Below, piece by piece: positions 1-4,524 of a stretch of DNA of 8,807 nt. Both the position numbers and the translations under genes were made by a program. The notes beneath the pieces are model-generated. The model made no database searches. It was not told where the DNA came from and saw only the letters and a program-made list of their open reading frames with translations. Source of the stretch: Fidelibacterota bacterium (lineage in GTDB: Bacteria; Marinisomatota; Marinisomatia; Marinisomatales; UBA8229). Numbering within the stretch: position 1 is the stretch's first letter; each line of letters opens with the position of its first letter. The DNA is taken from contig NYYF01000070.1 in NCBI GenBank assembly GCA_002686675.1, forward strand, positions 1 through 8,807, read 5' to 3'.

Positions 1-31
1 CGCGGAGCTTGCAAACAGGAAATAAGATTCC

Positions 32-80
32 AATCACAATCTCATAGAGGACAGTAGTTCGCTTTAGAATGGTTGTGATT
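32..80 (+). repeat. 10-bp inverted repeat, possible RNA hairpin
   Basis: AATCACAATC (32-41) can pair with GGTTGTGATT (71-80), with one G-T wobble and a 29-base loop. It lies just before the terminator at 96-117, so it may be in the 3' untranslated end of a gene that lies off the left edge. No reading frame in 1-91 can be identified as that gene. The large loop makes function uncertain. Confidence 0.3.
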
Positions 81-95
81 ATAAATTACAAACAG

Positions 96-118
96 CCCTG
101 CATTAGCGGGGTTTTTTG
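96..118 (+). terminator. Rho-independent terminator of the upstream unit
   Basis: The stem CCCTGC/GCGGGG (96-101 and 106-111, one G-T wobble) has a four-base ATTA loop and is followed directly by six T residues (112-117). It ends whatever is transcribed into the window from the left and isolates the YHYH gene at 220. The tail GGGGTTTTTTGTTT recurs at three other places in the window (near 1256, 3262 and 4241). Confidence 0.8.
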
Positions 119-127
119 TTTCCCACC

Positions 128-158
128 TCTTTGTCAAAAAAGTGGGGATGGGATAAAT
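128..158 (+). repeat. Short dispersed repeat, copy 1
   Basis: The stretch tctttgtcaaaaaagtggg followed by gatgggataaat matches the copy at 2253-2282 almost base for base, and its first part matches the copy at 2721-2738. CCCAC (122-126) can pair with GTGGG (142-146), which forms a hairpin without a T tract. All three copies lie between a stop or terminator and the start of a short gene. A leader or mRNA-end role is possible but not shown. Confidence 0.6.
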
Positions 159-219
159 TAAAAAAAATTTTGTGTGGGAAAAAATGGTTAAGCTTCGCTA
201 ATTAAGGGGAGGAAATAAA

Positions 220-1185
220 ATGAAAAAGTATTTAATAATGTTGTTACCACTACTATTTTTCATTGGTTGTGAGGAGGATAATGATTCAACAGCTGTAGAT
301 ATTACAGATGCTGTAGATATTACAGATAAAGAGTTTACGAACAGAAGCGAAAAATGTGAAGATTATGTAGGGAGATACACGTCATCGGTACAGGATGTAA
401 AAAATTCAACTAACTTTGAAGGAGAGTTGGTCATATCTGTAAGCAATGGAAAATGCATCTTTAATTCAAACTCAATACCAAACCACGACTTTCAAGATGG
501 TTCTGCTAACTTTTTTACTATCCCCAGTGAGGTAAATGAAACGTTAAAAACAACAACGTCACCAACAAATGCATCAACAACAACAGCGCTATCATTGAGT
601 GTAGATAATGCTGTGATGTTAAATGGGGTTAAATTAGATTTACTAGCAGCTGCATGCTATGGCGTTGGTCCAGACCCAGTAGGTGAAGAAAAAATAGGTT
701 GTGGAGATGAGTATATTGGTAATGCATGGCGCTATGATCCAATGTCTTCTTTAAATCAATTTGGGACGGATACTCATAATGCACATACCCAACCAGATGG
801 AGCATATCATTATCATGGAAATCCAAATGCATTATTTGATATGACGAATCCTACTGAGGAATCACCTGTTATAGGTTTTGCGGCTGATGGTTACCCAATA
901 TATGGGTCATATATATCCGATAATGGGACTATACGTAAGGTAGAATCGAGTTATACATTAAAAACTGGCTCTAGAGTAACTTTAGGAGAAGCTGACGGAG
1001 ATTTTCCAGGTGGAGATTACGATGGACAATATAGAGAAGATTATGAATATGTTCAAGGACATGGCGATTTAGATGAATGTAATGGCATGACTCACAATGA
1101 AGCTTATGGATATTATATTACAGATTCTTTTCCATGGGTATTAACTTGTTTCAAAGGAACAACAGATACATCGTTTAATAAGTAA
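220..1185 (+). CDS. YHYH-domain lipoprotein
   Basis: A 321-residue exported protein. The start follows a strong Shine-Dalgarno sequence (AGGGGAGG at 205-212). Residues 1-17 form a lipoprotein signal: two lysines, a hydrophobic run, then a lipobox FIGC with Cys17 as the likely lipidated residue. A short acidic linker follows, containing a perfect duplication of AVDITD. From about residue 130 to the end the protein matches the YHYH family (Pfam PF14240 as I recall it). Visible motifs are a LNGVKLD segment, the YHYH signature at 196-199, an IGFAADGYPIYG segment, a DLDECNG segment, and a C-terminal YYITD...CFKGT block. Scattered cysteines (CYG, IGCGD, DECNG, LTCFKG) could form disulfides outside the cytoplasm. 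The family's biochemical role is not established to my knowledge; the His/Tyr/Asp-rich core suggests metal or ligand binding, which is inference. Terminators at 96-117 and 1244-1265 flank the gene, so it is probably monocistronic. The family call is firm; its function is unknown. Confidence 0.92.
   Translation: MKKYLIMLLPLLFFIGCEEDNDSTAVDITDAVDITDKEFTNRSEKCEDYVGRYTSSVQDVKNSTNFEGELVISVSNGKCIFNSNSIPNHDFQDGSANFFTIPSEVNETLKTTTSPTNASTTTALSLSVDNAVMLNGVKLDLLAAACYGVGPDPVGEEKIGCGDEYIGNAWRYDPMSSLNQFGTDTHNAHTQPDGAYHYHGNPNALFDMTNPTEESPVIGFAADGYPIYGSYISDNGTIRKVESSYTLKTGSRVTLGEADGDFPGGDYDGQYREDYEYVQGHGDLDECNGMTHNEAYGYYITDSFPWVLTCFKGTTDTSFNK
292..327 (+). repeat. Perfect 18-bp tandem duplication inside the YHYH gene
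   Basis: The 18-mer gctgtagatattacagat occurs twice back to back (292-309 and 310-327). It keeps the frame and duplicates AVDITD in the linker just after the lipidated cysteine. No base has diverged between the copies, which suggests recent slippage. It is likely to vary in length between strains. Confidence 0.85.
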
Positions 1186-1243
1186 ATTTTAAAAATTACT
1201 CCCAGAAACAAAATAATTATTTTATGTATGTTTGTGATATCAG

Positions 1244-1265
1244 CCCCACATTCGTGGGGTTTTTT
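1244..1265 (+). terminator. Rho-independent terminator of the YHYH gene
   Basis: A perfect stem CCCCAC/GTGGGG (1244-1249 and 1254-1259) with an ATTC loop is followed by six T residues (1260-1265). It lies 58 bases after the TAA stop of the YHYH gene. The T tract runs straight into repeat copy A. Confidence 0.88.
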
Positions 1266-1354
1266 GTTTTATCCATTCAATGTTGATACGGACTTTTGGT
1301 GCGGAGAGGTGAATCACCATCCAATGTGAATCCCCATACGCCCTATGGGGTGTG
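1261..1354 (+). repeat. 94-bp dispersed repeat, copy A
   Basis: This stretch aligns without gaps to 4247-4340 at 83 of 94 positions by hand count. Both copies begin in the T tract of a terminator or terminator-like site. Two small inverted repeats lie inside: GGTGA/TCACC around one base, and CCCCATA/TATGGGG around CGCCC. In copy B the first keeps GGTG/CACC and the second loses one pair. Neither copy is flanked by an obvious target-site duplication or a transposase gene. It could be a family of structured intergenic elements or the remnant of a small coding element. Confidence 0.8.
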
Positions 1355-1666
1355 TCCATCAAAAACGTGTCCACTTTTAGGGTTTATTTGAATAAATGGT
1401 GGCTCCTCTTTTTTTATACACTCTAACACCAAACAGATAAAAAGGTTGTGATCCAAATCACCTTTCCAACTTAGTATTGGTTATTCTCTGATTATTATGT
1501 AATATCCCTTTCCTATGAAGAACATGGATAAAAATATATCATTTAAGATTTCGTTATTATTTTTACGTTTCCCGGAAGTATATCCACAACAGCCTCTATA
1601 AGAAGGAGTAAGTAGTTATACCATCACATATCATAGTGGTGTTTAATTAAAACAAGAGGAATAGTA
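1355..1666. other. AT-rich intergenic stretch, no gene recognised
   Basis: No convincing gene is seen on either strand. A bulged hairpin at 1441-1465 pairs AAAG...GTGAT with ATCAC...CTTT. A weak six-pair hairpin CATCAC/GTGGTG lies at about 1624-1641, close to the ribosome binding site of the next gene. A 28-codon ORF (1515-1601) has no support. The promoter of the gene at 1667 must lie here, but I cannot assign -10 and -35 boxes with confidence. Confidence 0.5.
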
Positions 1667-2215
1667 ATGAAAAATATTTTCATTATTTTTGCGGTATTAG
1701 GTTTTCATTTCATTTTTGCTCAACAATCGTTGCGTCAGCAGGTTGTGATGAGTTCTTTATCAAATATATCTAAATCAACAGGGGTAAAAATAAAAATTAA
1801 GGATGATATAGAAATAAAAACTGGCACGATTTACAAATATAATTCTTCAAAGTTAATTCTAAATACTTCCCGTCTCCAAAGAAGGGATTTTATTACAATC
1901 GGTGTTGCTACGGGTACTTTTACGGGGATTGGATATTTGCTTGCACTTGGGTCAAAACCACTGACAGAGAAATATAAAGTATTGAGTGAAATAAGTATCA
2001 GCGAGATACAACAGATTCAAGTTAAAAAAACAAATAACAGGAATGCTTGGATTGCATCCGGTTTACTCGCAGTTGGCCTTTTATCTCAAGCAAATAAACC
2101 TGCAATGGAAGGAAGTGCTTTAGGATTTGTTTGGTTGCCTATTTCTCTCACACCTTTTCTTTTAAAACCCTATTTTTCATATAGTTGGGAAACAGTTTTT
2201 TATGCTAATATTTAA
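1667..2215 (+). CDS. Exported or membrane protein of unknown function
   Basis: A 182-residue protein that I do not recognise. The ATG follows an AGAGGA ribosome binding site (1655-1660). Residues 1-18 look like a signal peptide (MKNIF, hydrophobic run, ending IFA before QQ). Residues about 40-67 form short beta-like strands with a G-x-I-Y...S-K-L-I-L-N pattern, and residues 104-120 give another (ISISEIQQIQVKK). Together these resemble the split strands of a small beta-barrel such as an SH3- or Sm-like fold. A glycine-rich hydrophobic segment lies between them (about 75-95). Two more hydrophobic segments follow, at about 127-140 and near the C-terminus. This may be an exported beta domain interrupted by membrane-interacting hairpins; that reading is inference. 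The gene stands alone: repeat A and the terminator at 1244 lie upstream, and a CCCACT/AGTGGG hairpin without a T tract lies downstream (2229-2270). Confidence 0.8.
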   Translation: MKNIFIIFAVLGFHFIFAQQSLRQQVVMSSLSNISKSTGVKIKIKDDIEIKTGTIYKYNSSKLILNTSRLQRRDFITIGVATGTFTGIGYLLALGSKPLTEKYKVLSEISISEIQQIQVKKTNNRNAWIASGLLAVGLLSQANKPAMEGSALGFVWLPISLTPFLLKPYFSYSWETVFYANI

Positions 2216-2252
2216 TGATGGAATAAGTCCCACTCAACCCATTCATTCGACT

Positions 2253-2323
2253 TCTTTGTAAAAAAGTGGGGATGGGGTAAATGGGAATGGCCTCCAAATT
2301 GATTCCTCTGGGTAAATTGAAGA
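2253..2323 (+). repeat. Compound repeat, copy 2, upstream of the first small membrane protein
   Basis: The first part, tctttgtaaaaaagtggg (2253-2270), is identical to 2721-2738 and nearly identical to 128-146. The last part (2281-2323) matches 2734-2776 at 40 of 43 positions, including 33 consecutive identical bases (2291-2323 and 2744-2776). Compared with the later copy, this one has about 15 extra bases (gatggggtaaatggg), flanked by short tggg repeats, so the other copy probably lost them by slippage. Confidence 0.8.
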
Positions 2324-2373
2324 AAGTTTTAATTATAGCATTGTTGGTTGTATTTGGGTATGAGGATAGATAA
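2281..2373 (+). CDS. Possible 30-residue leader peptide or decayed lipoprotein start
   Basis: ATG at 2281 opens 30 codons that end at TAA 2371-2373. The product has a basic start (SKLIPLGKLKK) and then a hydrophobic run (VLIIALLVVFG), which is the form of a signal peptide. The residues VFGYED would be a lipobox if Tyr were Cys (TAT versus TGT, one base). G-rich sequence upstream (GGGG at 2268-2271 and 2274-2277) gives only a weak ribosome binding site. It ends 40 bases before the next gene. Its first 14 codons lie in the repeated DNA and recur before the paralogous gene at 2859. It may be a translated leader, the broken start of a lost lipoprotein, or chance. Confidence 0.3.
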   Translation: MGMASKLIPLGKLKKVLIIALLVVFGYEDR

Positions 2374-2413
2374 CATCACAAATTTGTTATGCATCTAAAA
2401 AAAGGAGGGAAGA

Positions 2414-2626
2414 ATGAGAAAAGTATTGGGTAAGATAGTATCTCATCCCATGACAAAAATTATATTTTCACTTGCTATAATTATATCAAGTGTCGAGGGG
2501 ATATATTTAGAATTTAGAGAAGGTTTTGAAGGTCTTAAAATCCACCATGGGGTAATGATATTGGGTATAATGATGTTTCTGGAAAATTTATTATGGATAC
2601 TTGATATTTGGGCAAAAAAAGACTAA
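2414..2626 (+). CDS. Small two-helix membrane protein, IVxHP/HHG type
   Basis: A 70-residue protein with a strong AGGAGG ribosome binding site (2403-2408). It has a basic N-terminus, then an IVSHP motif (8-12), a first membrane helix (about 14-32), a charged loop (EFREGFEGLK), an HHG motif (44-46) and a second helix (about 46-63). The tail ends in AKKD. The protein at 2859-3113 shares this order and spacing (IVQHP, one helix, charged loop, VHHG, second helix, with 32 or 33 residues between HP and HHG), so the two are paralogs. I do not know a characterised family for them. The paired histidines at the start of helix 2 could bind metal or haem, which is inference. An AT-rich terminator overlaps the stop codon, so the gene is probably transcribed alone from a promoter in 2323-2400. 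Confidence 0.85.
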   Translation: MRKVLGKIVSHPMTKIIFSLAIIISSVEGIYLEFREGFEGLKIHHGVMILGIMMFLENLLWILDIWAKKD

Positions 2627-2646
2627 CATATATTCTTAGTTTTTTA
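2614..2646 (+). terminator. AT-rich hairpin terminator overlapping the stop codon
   Basis: ACTAA (2622-2626, containing the TAA stop) pairs with TTAGT (2636-2640). The stem can extend through a G-T wobble into the A run at 2614-2620 against the T run at 2641-2645. The loop is nine bases. Such A/T-flanked hairpins often terminate on both strands, but the stem is weak in G+C. Confidence 0.5.
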
Positions 2647-2720
2647 TTATGAAGCATCTCACATAAAATATATTTTTTCTCCTACAACTCCCTTTACCTT
2701 GAAATTCGTCAATGCATACA

Positions 2721-2776
2721 TCTTTGTAAAAAAGTGGGAATACCCTCCAAATTGATTCCTCTGGGTAAATTGAAGA
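2721..2776 (+). repeat. Compound repeat, copy 3, upstream of the second small membrane protein
   Basis: It contains tctttgtaaaaaagtggg (2721-2738), identical to 2253-2270, and runs directly into a 43-base part (2734-2776) that matches 2281-2323 with three differences. The position relative to the following small membrane gene is the same as in the other copy. Leader and gene therefore look duplicated together, with the leader now far more alike than the proteins. Confidence 0.8.
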
Positions 2777-2796
2777 GTTTTTTGCTTGTGGGATGA
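2734..2796 (+). pseudogene. Second copy of the signal-peptide-like short ORF, truncated
   Basis: In the frame that matches the 2281 ORF, GTG at 2734 replaces ATG. The reading gives GIPSKLIPLGKLK, then diverges to SFLLVG and stops at TGA 2794-2796. The shared residues SKLIPLGKLK are encoded by identical DNA, so the comparison cannot show selection on the peptide. The hydrophobic run is too short for an export signal. It may be a decayed leader ORF or not translated at all. Confidence 0.25.
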
Positions 2797-2858
2797 TTGG
2801 TAGATTTACACAATGTCTGAGGTGAAAAAGTACACTTAATTTGAATAGAAATAGCGCA

Positions 2859-3113
2859 ATGATTAATAGATCGAAAAAAATATTGAAGAGTATTGTCCAA
2901 CACCCTTACTTGGATTTGGCTGTAGTAGGAATTTTATTATATTCAGGAATTTCTGAAACTTTGTCTGAGGTGAAAGAACGTAAAGAATTCAAATTGGGTG
3001 TCCATCATGGCATTATTCTTTTTTCTATAATGCATATCTTAAAAACCTTGCCGGAATTAATAAAGCATTGGGGGCGTGCCATCAATAAACTTGATGAGAA
3101 AAAAAACAAATAA
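2859..3113 (+). CDS. Small two-helix membrane protein, paralog of the 2414 gene
   Basis: An 84-residue protein from ATG 2859. I chose this start because MINRSKKILKSIVQHP then lines up with the start of the paralog at 2414. An in-frame TTG at 2841 would add six residues, and the nearest Shine-Dalgarno-like sequence (GAGGTG, 2819-2824) is 16 bases before it, so that start remains possible. The order is a basic N-terminus, IVQHP (12-16), helix 1 (about 18-32), a highly charged loop (SEVKERKEFK), VHHG (48-51), helix 2 (about 52-68, with a conserved-looking LPELIKHW end) and a basic tail. Identity to the first copy is low outside the two motifs, so any duplication of the proteins is old or the two were recruited separately. 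Function is unknown. An inner-membrane location with the HHG motif near the outer face is inference from the basic N-terminus. Confidence 0.8.
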   Translation: MINRSKKILKSIVQHPYLDLAVVGILLYSGISETLSEVKERKEFKLGVHHGIILFSIMHILKTLPELIKHWGRAINKLDEKKNK

Positions 3114-3200
3114 TGATGTTTATCAAAAAAATTATAGAAAGCTTAACATTATTTGTAGAAAGTAGTTCATTGTATTCGCTTATTCATTAGTTAATAAACA

Positions 3201-3233
3201 CCTTCTATTTAGAGTATTTCTCCAAATAGAGGG
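3201..3233 (+). other. Strong hairpin after the second small membrane gene
   Basis: CCTTCTATTTAGAG (3201-3214) pairs with CTCCAAATAGAGG (3220-3232) plus G3233. The stem has 13 pairs, including one wobble and one A-C mismatch, around a TATTT loop. No T run follows, so it is not a typical terminator. It could be an mRNA-end stabiliser or act together with the weaker site at 3241-3271. Confidence 0.5.
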
Positions 3234-3240
3234 GCAACAC

Positions 3241-3275
3241 GCCAACACATAACCATGCTGTGGGGTTTTTTGTTT
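3241..3275 (+). terminator. Probable terminator with the shared GGGGTTTTTTGTTT tail
   Basis: CACA and TGTG (about 3245-3248 and 3259-3262), with outer CC/GG pairs, form a short imperfect stem followed by six T residues (3266-3271). The tail GGGGTTTTTTGTTT is the same as after the terminators at 96 and 1244. The stem is weaker than in those two, so efficiency is doubtful. Confidence 0.5.
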
Positions 3276-3328
3276 GCGGGGGGGTTACACAATAAGTATT
3301 TTATTAAATAACTAGACCGGAGAATTGT

Positions 3329-4126
3329 ATGAAAACCACCGTAGTGCAATGGGACTGTCGTTTTGGTGATCTTGAGTTCAATTTCAACCGTGCAATAGAA
3401 CTCATGGACCGTGAACCTGCAGATGTATATGTCCTGCCTGAACTATGTCTCTCAGGGTATAATTTTAAGGATAGAAATGAAGTAAAGGAATTGTCGGAAG
3501 AAGCTCATGGAACTTACGCCCATCGATTCACTGACTTTTCCCGTTCCAGGAATTGCTTTGTGGCCTATGGATTTGCCGAAAAGGCTTCTGAAGGATTCTA
3601 CAATTCCGCAAATCTTATTGGGCCTGATGGACTTGTGGGCACCTATCGTAAGATCCACCTATTTAACCGTGAGACTCTATTTTTTCTCCCTGGAAAGCGT
3701 CCCTTTAAGGTTTACGAGACTCCTGTGGGAAAACTGGGGCTAATGATCTGTTTCGACTGGTTCTTCCCAGAATCCGCCAGGACCCTGGCTCTCCTGGGAA
3801 CTGAATTGATACTTCATCCATCCAACCTAGTCCTTTCCTGGTGCCCCGATGCAATGCGCTACCATGCCTTGTGGAATGGAGTGTATACTGCAACCGCTAA
3901 TCGGACCGGCAGAGAGGATCGGGGTGGCCAATTGTTCGAATATATTGGACGTTCCATTATCTATTCTCCTGATGGAAACTTACTGACTGAAGCTCCCCAG
4001 AAGCAGGAAGGGATCTATGCTGCTGAAATAAATCTTTCATTAACTCAAAACAAGCAGTTGAATCGGTATAATGATAAATTTCAAGACCGCCAACCCGAAT
4101 TCTATTTTGATATTGGACTTACTTGA
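3329..4126 (+). CDS. Nitrilase-superfamily carbon-nitrogen hydrolase (PH0642/PaNit-like)
   Basis: A complete 265-residue cytoplasmic amidohydrolase. The ATG follows GGAG (3319-3322). The catalytic triad is visible: Glu38 (LPELCLSGYNF), Lys108 (YRKIHLF) and Cys141 (MICFDWFFPESAR). Glu115 (NRETLFFLPG) fits the second structural glutamate. The enzyme would attack a C-N bond of an amide, carbamoyl or nitrile group through a cysteine thioester. From memory, the runs YRKIHLF, ICFDWFFPESARTLAL and the LNxxND.F.DRxxEYYF-like C-terminus closely resemble the Pyrococcus horikoshii PH0642 protein and the P. abyssi nitrilase PaNit, which acts on small aliphatic dinitriles. The substrate here is not determined by that likeness; N-carbamoylputrescine amidase or omega-amidase-like activity is possible. 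The gene stands alone between terminators, so context gives no pathway. Its base composition is visibly richer in G+C than the small genes to its left. Confidence 0.93.
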   Translation: MKTTVVQWDCRFGDLEFNFNRAIELMDREPADVYVLPELCLSGYNFKDRNEVKELSEEAHGTYAHRFTDFSRSRNCFVAYGFAEKASEGFYNSANLIGPDGLVGTYRKIHLFNRETLFFLPGKRPFKVYETPVGKLGLMICFDWFFPESARTLALLGTELILHPSNLVLSWCPDAMRYHALWNGVYTATANRTGREDRGGQLFEYIGRSIIYSPDGNLLTEAPQKQEGIYAAEINLSLTQNKQLNRYNDKFQDRQPEFYFDIGLT

Positions 4127-4212
4127 TCCAGAAATACCAACCTCAGATATTTTTACAGCCTAACGGATTGGGATAGAAGATTATTGATAATAAAGGTCCG
4201 ACCATCGGTCTG

Positions 4213-4251
4213 CCCAGCGTACCGGTAAGTAATGAGTAGTGGGTTTTTTTT
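4213..4251 (+). terminator. Weak terminator-like site after the nitrilase gene
   Basis: CCCA (4213-4216) can pair with TGGG (4240-4243), directly before eight T residues (4244-4251). A TACCGGTA palindrome lies in the loop. The position relative to repeat B matches that of the strong terminator before repeat A, so this may be a decayed version of the same unit. Confidence 0.35.
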
Positions 4252-4340
4252 GTTTTACCCATTCAACATTGATATGGAGTTCTGGTGCGAAGAGGTGAAA
4301 CACCATCCAATATAAATCCCCATACGCCCTATGTGGTGTG
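4247..4340 (+). repeat. 94-bp dispersed repeat, copy B
   Basis: This is the second copy of the element at 1261-1354, the same length, with 11 substitutions and no gaps. GGTG/CACC pairing is kept although the loop differs. The CCCCATA/TATGTGG stem has one mismatch here. As in copy A, the element begins in a T tract and ends at GGTGTG, after which the two sequences diverge completely, which defines its 3' boundary. Confidence 0.8.
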
Positions 4341-4349
4341 AATTAAAAT

Positions 4350-4394
4350 AAAAGCCCCCCTTGAATGAAATTAGTCAACAAAGAGGGCTTTTTT
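4350..4394 (+). terminator. Hairpin terminator upstream of the phosphatase gene
   Basis: AAAAGCCC (4350-4357) pairs with GGGCTTTT (4385-4392). The inner part adds pairs with two mismatches (CCCTTG against CAAAGA), and T residues continue to 4394. A-rich sequence before and T-rich sequence after suggest it could work on both strands. It separates the nitrilase unit from the sorting-domain fragment. Confidence 0.65.
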
Positions 4395-4410
4395 AGATCG
4401 GTTTTGTTAC

Positions 4411-4506
4411 ATGTGGCAACACAAACCTGTAAGTGCAGGTGTATATCTCTACCAGATCCGTGCTGGTGAGTTTGTACAGACCAAGAAGATGGTGCTGTTG
4501 AAGTAA
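4411..4506 (+). pseudogene. Orphan C-terminal fragment of a type IX secretion sorting domain
   Basis: In one frame, 31 codons ending at TAA 4504-4506 read MWQHKPVSAGVYLYQIRAGE and then FVQTKKMVLLK. This matches the last strands of the Por/type IX C-terminal sorting domain (family knowledge: the common ending is G-x-x-V-x-S-G-V-Y-x-Y-x-L/I...KKMVLLK). No body of a secreted protein precedes it: a terminator lies 16 bases upstream and the frame has no recognisable sequence before the Trp. It is most simply the remaining tail of a deleted secreted-protein gene. The ATG at 4411 has no ribosome binding site, and a free sorting tail would be useless without a signal peptide. Confidence 0.65.
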
Positions 4507-4524
4507 ATATCTATATATTCTTAT

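Larger units (their letters stand above)
4127..4524. other. Intergenic stretch between nitrilase and phosphatase genes
   Basis: No complete gene is present. In order it holds a small GACC-ATC-GGTC hairpin (4200-4210), a weak terminator-like site (4213-4251), copy B of the 94-bp repeat (4247-4340), a terminator (4350-4394), the orphan type IX sorting-domain fragment (4411-4506) and an 18-base gap before the GTG start at 4525. No promoter could be assigned with confidence. Confidence 0.6.

Noticed and set aside
1..91. C-terminal end of an upstream gene in one of three frames
   Set aside because: All + frames close within 57 bases with no recognisable residues, so no frame can be preferred.
1515..1601. 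28-codon ORF beginning MKNMDKN
   Set aside because: No ribosome binding site, no match to a repeat copy, and the product has no recognisable feature.
2841..2858. TTG 2841 as the start of the second small membrane protein
   Set aside because: ATG 2859 aligns with the paralog's start, and the only Shine-Dalgarno-like sequence is rather far from the TTG. It is kept only as an alternative.
3452..3893. Short ORFs overlapping the nitrilase gene
   Set aside because: They are out-of-frame shadows of a gene with all catalytic motifs intact.
1261..4340. Integron cassette array (single + strand genes separated by repeats)
   Set aside because: The repeats lack paired core sites of the GTTRRRY/RYYYAAC kind with inner pairing typical of attC, and the genes have their own terminators. 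A lone GCCTAAC at about 4158-4164 has no partner.
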